Assembly: GCF_000429905.1 (NCBI RefSeq)
Contig: NZ_AUCT01000011.1
Coordinates: forward strand, 124,001-188,000
Reading direction: 5' to 3'
DNA: 64,000 nucleotides
From: Desulfatibacillum aliphaticivorans DSM 15576
Lineage (GTDB): Bacteria; Desulfobacterota; Desulfobacteria; Desulfobacterales; Desulfatibacillaceae
Positions 8,362 through 17,273 of this stretch are shown here, in pieces; position 1 is the first letter of the stretch; every line of letters begins with the position of its first letter. The translations under genes and the position numbers were made by a program. A model generated the notes under the pieces. The model made no database searches, was not told the origin of the DNA, and was given only the letters and a program-made list of their open reading frames with translations.

Positions 8362-9498
8362 TCAGCCTTTTACTTTTTCCAGCCACGCTTTGATGACGGC
8401 AAGCATCAGCCCGGTATTCCCGATCATGCAATGGTTCTGGGCGTGCTCCTTTCGGGTGAATATCCGCCCTTCCACGGATCGGGCGTTCTTGAGGGCGGCG
8501 ACCTGCATATGATGCATTTTAAGCGGGATGAAATGGTCTTCGTCGCCGGTTAAAATCAGCACGTCCTGCTTCACCAGCTCCGACTTGAGGTTGTCCGCGT
8601 TCAACTTTTGCATTTCGTGAAAGAGATCCACGATGGAATTTTTGCCTGTGATGTACATGAAGTTTTCCACGCCCCATTTTTCCTGGGGCATGAACTTCAT
8701 CTTCCACCGGCTCGAGACCTCGGTAAGACGGGGATGTTTCATGAACCAATTGGCCAGCGCCTGCAAGGCTTTGGGAGGGATCTGCATATAGTCGTAGGCG
8801 ATGCTGGAAGCGATCACCTGCTTGATCCGGGGCTCAAAGGCTGCGGCGCGAAAGCAAAACCACCCTCCCATGGAAAATCCCAGGAGCGCGCATTCTTCCA
8901 GGCCGAAATGATCCAAAACGGCCTTGACCGGCTTTTCCCAGCGATAATCCAAATAAAGGCCTTTTTCCTTGAGCGCCGCCCCCTGGCCCGGGCCTTCAAA
9001 CAAAAGCACGTCGTAACCCCGGTTGCTGAAATACACGGCGCACGAAAGCAGCTCCTCCATATAGGAGTCAAACCCGCCATGGATGACCATGGGACCCTTG
9101 GAATTATCTCCGGACGCCGGAATTTGCACAGCGGGAATGGCCGCCCCTTCGTAGGGAATCCAAACGCGCTCCAGGGATTCGCCTTCAAAAAGGTCATTGT
9201 AAAACATGTCTATGAACATGTCGTAAATGCGCTTTTTGTCCGGGTCCGAGGGATGGACGAAAAAATCGGCGGCCCGGCAGTTGAACACGGCGTTCAGCAG
9301 CCGCCCCTGCTCCAGGGCGATGTTCATCCGGGCCAGGAGGGCGTCCTTCCAGTCGTCCAGCTTCCTGATTTTTGCGGCTGCGGCCTTCATGTCCTGCAAA
9401 GAAGTGTATCCCCAGGAATGCCAACGGTTTAGCTGGAAATCGAAAATTTTCACCTTGTGGAGATCATGATACCCTACGGGAAATTGAAAATCTTCCAT
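8362..9498 (-). CDS. Alpha/beta hydrolase (FrsA/DUF1100-like esterase)
   Basis: A 378-aa protein with an N-terminal helical cap region (about 1-110) and a C-terminal alpha/beta-hydrolase fold. The nucleophile elbow is LGFSMGGW, with Ser near residue 206. The oxyanion segment is around MVIHGGFDSYMEELL, a probable acidic residue lies in LTGDEDHFI, and the final His lies in KEHAQNHCM. No signal peptide is evident, so it is cytoplasmic. The substrate is unknown; proteins of this shape include esterases and C-C hydrolases. The gene stands alone. Confidence 0.82.
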   Translation of the reverse strand: MEDFQFPVGYHDLHKVKIFDFQLNRWHSWGYTSLQDMKAAAAKIRKLDDWKDALLARMNIALEQGRLLNAVFNCRAADFFVHPSDPDKKRIYDMFIDMFYNDLFEGESLERVWIPYEGAAIPAVQIPASGDNSKGPMVIHGGFDSYMEELLSCAVYFSNRGYDVLLFEGPGQGAALKEKGLYLDYRWEKPVKAVLDHFGLEECALLGFSMGGWFCFRAAAFEPRIKQVIASSIAYDYMQIPPKALQALANWFMKHPRLTEVSSRWKMKFMPQEKWGVENFMYITGKNSIVDLFHEMQKLNADNLKSELVKQDVLILTGDEDHFIPLKMHHMQVAALKNARSVEGRIFTRKEHAQNHCMIGNTGLMLAVIKAWLEKVKG

Positions 9499-9857
9499 GG
9501 AAAAACCTTTCAGGGCTCAACGTTTGATAACAAAAAAAAGCCCGGATCAACCATATCTTGCCGGCTGCAGGAGCACTGATCATTGTGAATAGAACGGTGG
9601 AGAAATGGTACTGTATCCCCATCACAAGGTCAAGCGTTGGGCGCCGCGGCAAGACCATTCCTTTTTATAGGATTTTACTTCCGAAAGCAGGCCGTGCTAG
9701 GCCGGGTGAGGAAGGTTTTAATGAAGAGGGTTTTGATTGACATAAGGCGGTTTCCTCCGTATTCTGAATAAAATGCAAATATTAGATCAACACAGCTTTC
9801 ACGGATAAGGCCGAAGCATGGACCATGCAAACCTCAAAAAATTTACCAGGAGCAGTC
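9499..9857. other. Intergenic region with no recognised gene
   Basis: This gap separates a minus-strand hydrolase gene from the plus-strand small-protein gene. Short open frames here lack ribosome sites or plausible composition. The only feature I support is the promoter at 9737-9765. Confidence 0.6.
9737..9765 (+). promoter_or_regulatory. Near-consensus sigma-70 promoter
   Basis: A consensus TTGACA (9737-9742) is followed after exactly 17 bp by TATTCT (9760-9765). Transcription would start near 9772, giving a leader of about 85 nt before the 61-aa gene at 9858. Confidence 0.65.
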
Positions 9858-10043
9858 ATGAATAAGGAAAATACTCCCAAGGAAACCTATGTCCGGGTAA
9901 AGGATAAGGCGGGAAATGAGTTTATCTGCCCCATTGACGCTCTCACCAACGTGGATGAAGCAACCGAAGAGCAACTGGATGAATGCGTGGATAATGGCGT
10001 GACGGGCCGATTTGCCGGCAATATTCCGATTCAGGATTCCTAA
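9858..10043 (+). CDS. Small conserved-looking hypothetical protein (61 aa)
   Basis: Not a family I can name. It is hydrophilic and acidic, with no membrane segment or signal peptide. It contains YVRVKDKAGNEFICP followed by an ATEEQLDECVDNG segment, with two Cys 22 residues apart. The ATG at 9858 has CAGGAG at the right distance, whereas the longer frame starting at 9825 has none. A near-consensus promoter lies upstream. Codon use resembles its neighbours, so a real gene is likely. Confidence 0.7.
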   Translation: MNKENTPKETYVRVKDKAGNEFICPIDALTNVDEATEEQLDECVDNGVTGRFAGNIPIQDS

Positions 10044-10124
10044 GCGAAAGAACACGGGCCTCCTTTTTCTTCCAATCATGGGCTCGAAAAATTTGGAAAA
10101 TTTTTTACGTTAAGGCGGGGAACA

Positions 10125-10532
10125 ATGGCGATCAAGAATACGCTTGCGGCTTATGCGCTCACCCTTCTGGTGTACATGGCAGGAGACATCCTCTGGGTTG
10201 GGTTTTTCGCCAAGGGCTATTACCACAGAAGGATGGGGGCTCTGTTCAGCGACCAAGTCAATTGGATTGCCGCCTCCCTTTTCTACCTGATCTTTGTTTG
10301 CGGCGTGCTGGTTTTCGTGGTTTACCCGGCAATATCCGGGGATAATTTCAAAGAGGCGCTTTGGAAAGGGATGCTATTCGGCTTGGTGACCTACGGGACA
10401 TTCGACCTGGTTAGCATGGCGCTGTTTAAAGGTTGGCATGCCGATGTGGTCGTAATAGACATGGCCTGGGGGATGGTCATAACAGGGGCGGTTTCGGCGG
10501 CGGGTTTTTTTATCGTCAAGTGGCTTAACTGA
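10125..10532 (+). CDS. DUF2177-family membrane protein
   Basis: A 135-aa inner-membrane protein with four hydrophobic helices (about 5-27, 43-66, 78-98, 109-132). The GDILWVGFFAKGYYHRRMG segment after TM1 and the FGLVTYGTFDLVSMALFKGW segment are typical of DUF2177. The family has no known function. The ribosome site is weak. It is co-directional with the small gene upstream (82 bp) but may be independent. Confidence 0.85.
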   Translation: MAIKNTLAAYALTLLVYMAGDILWVGFFAKGYYHRRMGALFSDQVNWIAASLFYLIFVCGVLVFVVYPAISGDNFKEALWKGMLFGLVTYGTFDLVSMALFKGWHADVVVIDMAWGMVITGAVSAAGFFIVKWLN

Positions 10533-11153
10533 TGCGTTGTCATGCAGAGATCCCCGATCCCGTTTTCAGGGGCCCCGCTTGCTGCGCCCGCGAAGGCGTT
10601 GGGTCCCCCAGCCCGTCATTTTTAATGGTCCCTATTCTTTCGTCGTCATTCCCGAGCGTCCTTGTCGGGAATCCAGCGTCTTCAGTCTTTAAAGCAATAA
10701 TGACACTGGGTCCCCGCGTTCGCGAGGATGACGAGATTGATCGGCCAGAATACCGTCTTAGGTCTGCCCATTCTCCTGCCTGTATTGAGGAGCGCCGCTT
10801 GCTGCGCCCGTGTAGGGGTTGGATCCCCCAACCCTTGAGCAGGGCAAGCCCTGCCCCTACATTCCTACCCCCCAGCAGGAACGCCAGGATGGGGAGAAAT
10901 ACGTTATTGCCTCATTCGAGCATCAACAAGCCCCTGCTTTTTTTGAAAAAAGAGTCCTTCGGACCCCGGCAGCAAACTACGCTGCCGCGGCCACCCGAAA
11001 AGCATCGTTACGTAAGGCTCCGCGAAACCCAACAACCGCGAAGCCATCCGCACCCGTGTGTAAAAAAGCCGCGCAACGGGATCTTATCAGGCCCCTTTCC
11101 CCTGGCAGGGGGCTTGCAAAACCAACTCTGAGTATGCAATCGTTCCTTAAAGT
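10533..11153. repeat. Gene-free stretch with degenerate palindromic repeats
   Basis: Two imperfect copies of a CCGCTTGCTGCGCCCG segment (around 10568 and 10796) are each followed by GTTGG.TCCCC, and the second by an arm pairing with GCAGGGCAAGCCCTGCCCC. Between them lies a GTCATTCCCG...CGGGAATCCAG palindrome (about 10643-10677), a REP-like form common in proteobacterial intergenic DNA. An open frame of 199 codons crosses the region but is low-complexity (Pro/Arg-rich) with no ribosome site. Confidence 0.55.
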
Positions 11154-11396
11154 CTATTCTTGAGTGAATATGTCAGCCCCGCCGAAAAAGATGTCCAACC
11201 AAATGGCGGGCAAATAAGTCCAATTTTCATCATTTACGCTCAAGTAATAGACCGTTAACTCTTCTCCTGATCCAGAATATTGCGACGAAGTAAAAATTTC
11301 TACATGGTCTTTTTTCCATCCAATATATGAAAATGCATATGTAAACAGCAATGCCGCGAGGGCTGCCGAACAGATTATGCTCTTTTTATACCTCAT
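11154..11396 (-). CDS. Hypothetical single-span membrane or exported protein (80 aa)
   Basis: No recognised family. The N-terminus (MRYKKSIICSAALAALLF) is a basic residue cluster followed by a hydrophobic stretch, either a signal anchor or an uncleaved signal peptide. The remaining ~55 residues are polar and aromatic and would lie outside the cytoplasm. The start at 11396 has AGGAAGG upstream on the minus strand; the frame extends further but without support. It lies in an AT-richer island with the next gene, suggesting acquired DNA. Confidence 0.5.
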   Translation of the reverse strand: MRYKKSIICSAALAALLFTYAFSYIGWKKDHVEIFTSSQYSGSGEELTVYYLSVNDENWTYLPAIWLDIFFGGADIFTQE

Positions 11397-11445
11397 CTGT
11401 CCTTCCTCGCTTACATAACAAGATAGATGATACCTACCGTGGATG

Positions 11446-11480
11446 GCGCCGGCAGAGCAGTATCCTGCCAGTGTGGGTAG
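11446..11480. repeat. Short dispersed hairpin repeat (family D), copy 1
   Basis: CGGCAGAGCAGTATCCTGCC can pair GGCA with TGCC. Related copies occur at 30731-30763, 37811-37845 and 37943-37982 with GGCARAGCAG conserved. This copy overlaps the region just upstream of the 80-aa gene. Confidence 0.45.
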
Positions 11481-11541
11481 CATTTTTTGTTCAGCCAAAA
11501 CAGTCCTGCTATATCAAAGAAACTCTTTGCAAAGGGCTTGC

Positions 11542-11988
11542 TCAATCAGCCGGTTTTTTTATATTTTTACCGTCGTTTTCTAAAAGCCCTGGTGATGGAA
11601 AGTTAAGGATTCTCTCCGGATCAACAAGTATCACATCATCGTTATGTGTGACCCCAATACACCACTTCATTCCTGAATCGAAAATGCAGAAGTCGTAATC
11701 TTCCCAGGGCTGTAAGCTGTCGTAAAATTCCAAAATTTCTTTTGGCAGCGTTTCAAATAGTTGATTTGAAAAATCAAAGTAGTAGTAAATCTTATTGAGA
11801 TTCAAAAATTTTGATGACCTTAATACGTCAATATCTTTAATTCCTTTTAACTGACAAGCTGTAGGCAAGTTGCTCGGAATATTGACATCCTTGGATTTAA
11901 ATTTTGCTAAAAAGGCCTCGACTATTGGCTTAGCCTCTTGGGAGCTTATTTCAATTCCAGGCTCTTTAGTGCTTCCGTTATCATTCAT
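11542..11988 (-). CDS. Hypothetical protein, possibly immunity-like (148 aa)
   Basis: Not confidently assigned. It is a soluble acidic protein with a C-terminal half rich in aromatic residues and a WEDYDFCIFDSGMKWCIG segment followed by THNDDVILVD. That layout recalls small immunity-type or SMI1-like proteins, but this is only an impression. Base composition is visibly more AT-rich than neighbouring genes, and no operon partner other than the 80-aa gene is near. The ribosome site is not obvious. Confidence 0.55.
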   Translation of the reverse strand: MNDNGSTKEPGIEISSQEAKPIVEAFLAKFKSKDVNIPSNLPTACQLKGIKDIDVLRSSKFLNLNKIYYYFDFSNQLFETLPKEILEFYDSLQPWEDYDFCIFDSGMKWCIGVTHNDDVILVDPERILNFPSPGLLENDGKNIKKPAD

Positions 11989-12286
11989 GGCTTCGCGATC
12001 TCGGGTATACGTTAAAAAGTCTCGGCCCTGGTTGATGAAAAGTTTATAGGCGATATTTCACCAAATGCAAGCCGTTAGGACAAGGTTTTTTTGTGCAAAA
12101 GCTCCCGGATTGCGTCTATCCAGCCACTGTAACAGGGCATATAATCAACAAAGCCAGGGATGGGCGGGGAAAACCTGAATTGAAATGAACACGGGTCATA
12201 TTCGGTTCTTGCGATTTACAAAAGAAAATAGTATAGGTGTCAAACCAATGTTTGGAACCTGTTTGCATACGGAGGAATACGCTGGA

Positions 12287-13270
12287 ATGCCTGGGGGGGT
12301 CATTAGGTTCGTCTGCATCCTGTTTTTATCTGCGCTGCTATTCTTTTTTCTTTCCCCTATCCATGGCATGGCCGAACCGGGCGAAGTTTTAGCCAGAGTC
12401 AACGGCGTAAACATTTACGGGTGGCAAATAACCCTGGCGGAAAACCTTTTGTTCGGAAGCCGGAATCCCCATGTGCATACGGAATCTCAAACCCTAAAAA
12501 AAGAAATCCTGAAAAACGTCATTGATATGGAAGTCCTTTTTCAGGACGCCCAAAAGCGGGGCATCGAGCCGGACAAACGTCTGGTTGACGGGTTTGTGTG
12601 GAATTATAAGGCCAGTTTTCCGTCATTGGCGGAATATCAAAGCGCCTTAAGAGGCATGAACGCCACGGAGCGGGAAATCGTGGACCTGGCAGGCAGAATC
12701 GTGGTTATGGGGGCCTGCATCGAGGAGCGGTACGGCGCGTTGCTTACGCCCACCGAAGCCGAGGCCCAAAAATATTACGACGAAAATCCGAACGATTTTG
12801 TTTTGCCCCGGGCTCTCCGCGTCCGGCATATCCTTATTAAAAAGGACGCTGCCAAGGGCGTTGACGGAAAAACCGCCAAGGCCCGGGCGCAGCAAATTCT
12901 CGCCAGGGTGAAAAAGGGCGGCGAGCCCTTTGCAATCATAGCCCGCGAGGCCTCGGACGGGCCCGAGAAGGATCAGGGCGGAGACATGGGATATGTCTCC
13001 GAGGGCGCCCTGAAAAACACGGAGCTCGAACCCCTGGAGAAAGTAATTTTAAAGCTCCAGCCCGGAGAGATAGGAAATCCGGTGGAGACGGACATCGGGT
13101 TTCATATTGTAAAGGCCTTGGATGAAAGGCCCGAAAGCATCACCCCGTTTGAAACTGTCAAGGAAAGGCTGATAAGCGCCCTGCAGAAGAAGAAGATGGT
13201 GGAGGCCTTGAACCAACTCGCCTCGGAGTTAAAGCCAGGGTTTGATATTGAAGTTTTAGCCAATCCTTAG
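12287..13270 (+). CDS. Exported parvulin-type peptidyl-prolyl isomerase (PpiC/SurA-like)
   Basis: A 327-aa periplasmic folding factor. From the ATG at 12287 (GGAGG eleven bases upstream) there is a signal peptide of about 30 residues ending near PIHGMA. A helical SurA-N-like chaperone region (about 31-180) with NGVNIYGWQ at its start follows. A single parvulin domain (about 183-290) contains RALRVRHILIKK, REASDGPEKDQGGDMGYV and GFHIVKALDERPE. A short helical tail closes it. A longer frame starting at 12185 would put non-hydrophobic residues before the signal and is less likely. It probably helps outer-membrane or secreted proteins fold. It stands alone between two intergenic gaps. Confidence 0.88.
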   Translation: MPGGVIRFVCILFLSALLFFFLSPIHGMAEPGEVLARVNGVNIYGWQITLAENLLFGSRNPHVHTESQTLKKEILKNVIDMEVLFQDAQKRGIEPDKRLVDGFVWNYKASFPSLAEYQSALRGMNATEREIVDLAGRIVVMGACIEERYGALLTPTEAEAQKYYDENPNDFVLPRALRVRHILIKKDAAKGVDGKTAKARAQQILARVKKGGEPFAIIAREASDGPEKDQGGDMGYVSEGALKNTELEPLEKVILKLQPGEIGNPVETDIGFHIVKALDERPESITPFETVKERLISALQKKKMVEALNQLASELKPGFDIEVLANP

Positions 13271-13288
13271 GATCCAATAGGGTTTCAG

Positions 13289-13322
13289 CCGGCCGCGCCT
13301 CCCCCCAGTTGATCGCGGCCGG
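13289..13322 (+). terminator. GC-rich hairpin downstream of the parvulin gene
   Basis: CCGGCCGCG (13289-13297) pairs perfectly with CGCGGCCGG (13314-13322) around a 16-base loop, 19 bp after the stop codon. No U-tract follows, so termination strength is uncertain. Confidence 0.4.
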
Positions 13323-13617
13323 GTGATGGGCGTCATCTTGGCATCAGCAGCACAGGGTTTATAGGAGAGGACTTTAAGCCGGAATTCGCCGAAAAACTGA
13401 GAAGGCCCCGCCTGTCGGATTTTTCGGCTTTTTTCGAGTGGATGTGGTCGCTCCCGGTTTTGTCCAGTCGTTGAAATTTTAACCAGGCTATCCCCCCAAG
13501 TCCTTGGAATTCAATCCTGCACGGACAGGTCCGGCGGGACGATTTAACCAGTAGGGCCTTGCGTTTTAACGCCGGCTCGGCGTTTTTTCACGTTTGATCA
13601 GAGAATGGAGGCAAAGA
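13323..13617. other. Leader region of the acyl-CoA ligase operon
   Basis: No gene is recognised here. Near its end lies a compact terminator (13568-13588), only 30 bp before the ligase start codon. The region may therefore end upstream read-through or attenuate the operon. Confidence 0.5.
13568..13588 (+). terminator. Short Rho-independent terminator just upstream of the ligase operon
   Basis: ACGCCG-GCT-CGGCGT (13569-13583) is directly followed by TTTTT. It ends 30 bp before the ligase ATG. It could insulate the operon from upstream transcription or act as an attenuator if the promoter lies before it. Confidence 0.6.
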
Positions 13618-15342
13618 ATGGGCTTTGAAAGGGTTTGGCACAAATCGTATCCCAAGGGAACTCCCAACGAAGTTGAGTTTGAAAAAATCACCATGCCGGA
13701 AGTCCTGGACAGGACGGCCCGGGATTACCCCGACAAGGTCGGGTTTATTTATATGGGCAAAAAGATCACCTTCGCCCAGTTGAATTCCATGGTCAACAGG
13801 TTCGCCAAAGCGCTCATGGACCTGGGCATTACAAAGGGCGACAAGGTGGGGATGATCCTGCCGAACATCCCCCAGGTGGTCATCGCCAACCTGGCGACCC
13901 AGCGCATAGGCGGGGTGACGGCCATGAACAATCCCCTGTACACGGAAAGGGAGCTGGCCCATCAGTTGAACGATTCGGACGCCAAGGCGGTGGTGACGCT
14001 GGATCTGCTCTTGCCCCGGCTGGAGAAGATCAAAAGCAAGACCAAGGTGCAAAACATCATCACCTGCCACATCAACGATTTTCTGCCTTTTCCGGTCAAG
14101 CAGCTTTTCCCCTATGTAAAAAAGGACATGTACCGGAAGATTACTCCCGGCCCGAACCTGTACCAGTTCATGGATCTTTTGAAAAAGTACAAGGACGACC
14201 CGGTTCCCAATCAATCGGAATGGGACGACGAAGCGGCCCTGCTATACACCGGCGGCACCACCGGAGTGAGCAAGGGCGCGATCATCACCCATTCCAACCT
14301 TTCGGCGGTGGCTCAGATGTTCAAGGCGTGGTTTCCCGAAATCTCTTATGGGGACGCCGAGCGGCTTATGGGCATTTATCCGATTTTTCATTCCGCGGGA
14401 TATTCCGTCAGCCAGAACTTCATCATCTATAATGCTTGGACCGGCATTATGGTGCCCAGGCCGGAGCCCGGCGTGATTATCGACATGATCAAAAAGTTCA
14501 ATCCGACCTTTTTGCCGGGAGTGCCCACCATTTTTATGGGCCTGTTGGCCAACGAGGAATTCCGGAAGATGGATCTTTCGGGCGTCAAGGGATATTTCGG
14601 CGGGGCGGCCCCCTTGTCCGAGGCCACGCTCAACGATTTGAAGAAACTCCACGGCGCCGTCATCAACGATGTGTTCGGCGCCACGGAAAACACGGCGTTC
14701 GGCACATGCACCCCTTGGAAGGGCAAGGTGAAACTGGGAACCGTGGGCGTGCCCCTGCCCAACACGGACATCAAAATCGTGGACATGGTGACGGGCGAAA
14801 ACGAAATGCCGCCCGGCGAGCCCGGAGAAATCTGCATCAAGGGCCCCCAGGTCATGAAGGGCTATTACAACCGGCCCGAAGAAACGGCCAAGGCCCTCAA
14901 GGACGGATGGTTTCACATGGGCGACGTGGGCGTCATGGACGAGGAAGGATATCTTTCCATTGTGGATCGCAAAAAGGACATGATCATCGCCAGCGGCTAC
15001 AATATTTATCCTGCGGAAATCGATGAAATCCTGCTTTTGCATCCCGAAATCGCCGAGGCCTGCACCATAGGCATCCCCGACGATTACCGGGGCGAGACGG
15101 TCAAGGCCTGGGTGGTTTGCAATCCCGGGGTGGAATTGTCCGAGGAGCAGGTCATGAGCTATTGCAAGGAGAAGCTGGCCGCCTACAAGGTTCCCAAGTC
15201 GGTCAAGTTTGTGGATGAGCTGCCCAAAAGCGCCATCGGCAAGCTCATGCGGCGCGAAGTGCGGCGCATGGAGTTGGAAGGCGCCAACGTTGTGATGCCG
15301 GGGGATCCCGAAGCGGCCAGGCCGGAGGCGGAATCCGCCTAA
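13618..15342 (+). CDS. Long-chain acyl-CoA synthetase (AMP-forming), FadD-like
   Basis: A 574-aa ANL-superfamily adenylate-forming enzyme that activates a carboxylic acid to acyl-AMP and then acyl-CoA. The P-loop motif YTGGTTGVSKG is at about residues 210-220. Downstream are FGATENTAFGT (A5), then GDVGVMDEEGYLSIVDRKKD with hinge GYNIYPAEID (A7-A8), and the catalytic Lys region PKSAIGKLMRREVR (A10) near the end. GGAGG precedes the ATG at 13618. It starts a run of five co-directional genes with lipid-like functions. The acyl chain cannot be read from sequence; fatty-acid or alkane-derived acids fit the surroundings. Confidence 0.92.
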   Translation: MGFERVWHKSYPKGTPNEVEFEKITMPEVLDRTARDYPDKVGFIYMGKKITFAQLNSMVNRFAKALMDLGITKGDKVGMILPNIPQVVIANLATQRIGGVTAMNNPLYTERELAHQLNDSDAKAVVTLDLLLPRLEKIKSKTKVQNIITCHINDFLPFPVKQLFPYVKKDMYRKITPGPNLYQFMDLLKKYKDDPVPNQSEWDDEAALLYTGGTTGVSKGAIITHSNLSAVAQMFKAWFPEISYGDAERLMGIYPIFHSAGYSVSQNFIIYNAWTGIMVPRPEPGVIIDMIKKFNPTFLPGVPTIFMGLLANEEFRKMDLSGVKGYFGGAAPLSEATLNDLKKLHGAVINDVFGATENTAFGTCTPWKGKVKLGTVGVPLPNTDIKIVDMVTGENEMPPGEPGEICIKGPQVMKGYYNRPEETAKALKDGWFHMGDVGVMDEEGYLSIVDRKKDMIIASGYNIYPAEIDEILLLHPEIAEACTIGIPDDYRGETVKAWVVCNPGVELSEEQVMSYCKEKLAAYKVPKSVKFVDELPKSAIGKLMRREVRRMELEGANVVMPGDPEAARPEAESA

Positions 15343-15370
15343 ACCAAGCATGGCGGGCTTAGGAGATTGC

Positions 15371-16378
15371 ATGAAAAAAGCGCTCATAACCGGGGCGACG
15401 GGCTTTATCGGCGGCGCTCTGCTTAAGGAAAACCTCGCCCGGGGAAACGAAGTCCGGGCTTTCCACTTGCCCGGCGACCCGGAGATCGGGGTTTTGGATC
15501 AGCCGGGCGTGGAGAAGTTCGCCGGAGACATTACGGACCTGGATTCGGTCGTGCAGGCGGCCAAGGGCGTGGACGTGATTTTTCACTGCGCGGCCATCGT
15601 CTCGGACTGGGCGCCGGAAAGCCTGTTTCAAAAGGTGATGGTCGGGGGGGCGGAAAACGTGTGCAAGGCGGCCCTGGAAGCAGGGGTCAGCCGCCTTGTG
15701 GACATCTCCACCAACGACGTGTTCGGAACGAGCGAAGAAGTCGTCATGGACGAAACCTTTTCTTTAAGCCCCTGGGGAGAGCCTTATCCGGACTATAAAA
15801 TCAAGGCCGAGGAGTTGGTCTGGAAGTACTATAAAGAACACGGACTGCCTGCAACCATGGTTTATCCGTGCTGGGTCTACGGGGAGGGGGACAAGACCTT
15901 CGTCCCCCTCCTGGCGGACGCCATAATCAACAGGGAAATGCTGTTTTGGAGAAAGGACGCCCTGGTCTGGCCCACGTACATTGAAAACCTGACGGACCTT
16001 TTGATGCTCATTGCAGAGGATGAAAGGGCTGTTGGAAACGGGTATCTGGTCCATGACGGAGAGTCCGACACCCTCCGGAATTTCAGCAAAAAAATCGCCC
16101 TGGCCCTGGAGGTCAAGCCGCCGGCCCTGCGCATCCCCTACCCCGCCGCTTACGGGGCGGCGGTTGTCATGGAAAGGGTCTGGAAACTTCTGAAAAAAGC
16201 GGATCGTCCCCTTTTGACAACCTACACGGTGAAGAATTTAGGCTCCCGTTTGCGTTTTTCCATAGAAAAAGCCAAACAGAATTTGGGCTGGACCCCCAAG
16301 ATCAGTTATAATGAGGGATTCGAGAAGACCATGGCCTGGTTGAAGACCCTGGATCTCGAATCCCTCAAACAAAAATGA
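15371..16378 (+). CDS. NAD(P)-dependent epimerase / 3-beta-HSD-like reductase (extended SDR)
   Basis: A 335-aa extended short-chain dehydrogenase. The Rossmann motif ALITGATGFIGGALL is at the N-terminus, HCAAIVSDW forms the second nucleotide-contact segment, and the catalytic Tyr-x3-Lys is YPDYKIKAEELVW, with Ser/Thr in VDISTNDVFG. AGGAG lies six bases before the ATG at 15371. It follows the acyl-CoA ligase by 28 bp, so one transcript is likely. Substrates could be acyl-derived ketones, sterol- or sugar-like molecules; the ligase and lipid-type SDR neighbours favour a lipid substrate (inference). Confidence 0.85.
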   Translation: MKKALITGATGFIGGALLKENLARGNEVRAFHLPGDPEIGVLDQPGVEKFAGDITDLDSVVQAAKGVDVIFHCAAIVSDWAPESLFQKVMVGGAENVCKAALEAGVSRLVDISTNDVFGTSEEVVMDETFSLSPWGEPYPDYKIKAEELVWKYYKEHGLPATMVYPCWVYGEGDKTFVPLLADAIINREMLFWRKDALVWPTYIENLTDLLMLIAEDERAVGNGYLVHDGESDTLRNFSKKIALALEVKPPALRIPYPAAYGAAVVMERVWKLLKKADRPLLTTYTVKNLGSRLRFSIEKAKQNLGWTPKISYNEGFEKTMAWLKTLDLESLKQK

Positions 16379-16400
16379 TCACAAGCCGAAAGGATGAGCC

Positions 16401-17249
16401 ATGCCCAATCCCCCCGAATCGTATGAAGTGCGGCCCATGACCAGGAAAGAGCTTGACACGGCTGCTCGCTGGGCGAAACAGGAAGGCTGGAACCCGGGCG
16501 TGCACGACGCGGAATGCTTTTTCAAGACGGATCCTGCGGGGTATTTTGCAGGCTTCGTGGACGGAGAAATGGTGGCCAGCATATCCGCCGTTTCCTACGG
16601 GGAGGATTTCGGATTCATCGGCTTTTATATTGTCAAGCCCGAGTATCGCGGCCAGGGCTGCGGCATCAGGGTCTGGAACGCGGCCATGGAGCACCTGGGA
16701 GGCCGGAACATAGGCCTGGACGGAGTGCTTGCCGAGGAAAAGACCTACGAAAAGTCGGGGTTTAAGACCGCGTATCACAACATCCGGTTCGAGGGCGTGG
16801 GAGGCGGTTTCAGGCCGGGCTCCGTGGAGCCGTTGGGCGCCTTTTCCTTGGACGAAATTCTGGAATACGACTCCCGGTTTTTTCCCGTGCGCAGGGAGGG
16901 TTTTTTAAAGGCGTGGCTCGCCATGCCCAATATCTTCGCCTATGGGCTCAGAAGCAACAACGCCCTGGCAGGATACGGGGTGGTCAGGTCTTGCTCTTCC
17001 GGCTATAAAATCGGGCCGCTTTTTGCGGATGACGCAAACACCGCCGAGGAAATCTTTCGCGCCCTGGTTGCGCATACGCCCAACGGGCCGTTTTTTCTGG
17101 ACGTCCCGGACGTGAACCAGGAAGCCATGAATCTCGCCAAGCGGCGCCGGATGGCGCCGTCCTTCGAAACCGTGCGCATGTACACCCAAAATGCCCCGGA
17201 CATCAAACTTTCGGGAGTCTTTGGAGTGACATCCTTTGAACTTGGCTGA
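16401..17249 (+). CDS. GNAT-family N-acetyltransferase, two-domain
   Basis: A 282-aa protein. The N-terminal half (about 5-130) is a GNAT domain with the acetyl-CoA pyrophosphate loop PEYRGQGCGIRVWN. The C-terminal half (about 150-275) resembles the YitH/HepT-type second domain of tandem GNAT proteins (start near SLDEILEYDSRFFPVRREGF). AAGGATG precedes the start. It sits between an epimerase-like and a KDSR-like SDR gene with short gaps. The substrate amine is unknown. Confidence 0.85.
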   Translation: MPNPPESYEVRPMTRKELDTAARWAKQEGWNPGVHDAECFFKTDPAGYFAGFVDGEMVASISAVSYGEDFGFIGFYIVKPEYRGQGCGIRVWNAAMEHLGGRNIGLDGVLAEEKTYEKSGFKTAYHNIRFEGVGGGFRPGSVEPLGAFSLDEILEYDSRFFPVRREGFLKAWLAMPNIFAYGLRSNNALAGYGVVRSCSSGYKIGPLFADDANTAEEIFRALVAHTPNGPFFLDVPDVNQEAMNLAKRRRMAPSFETVRMYTQNAPDIKLSGVFGVTSFELG

Positions 17250-17273
17250 TCAGGCCGGAAAGGAGCGCCAGGC

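Noticed and set aside
10532..11131. 199-codon open frame in the repeat region
   Set aside because: Made of degenerate palindromic repeats, rich in Pro/Arg, overlapping the upstream stop, with no conserved features.
12185..12286. Longer N-terminus for the exported parvulin
   Set aside because: It would put about 34 polar residues before a normal signal peptide, with no ribosome site at the upstream start.
13618..16378. OleC/OleD-type olefin or beta-lactone pathway
   Set aside because: The ligase and reductase pair superficially fit, but no OleA thiolase or OleB hydrolase is adjacent and the ligase motifs are ordinary FadD-like.
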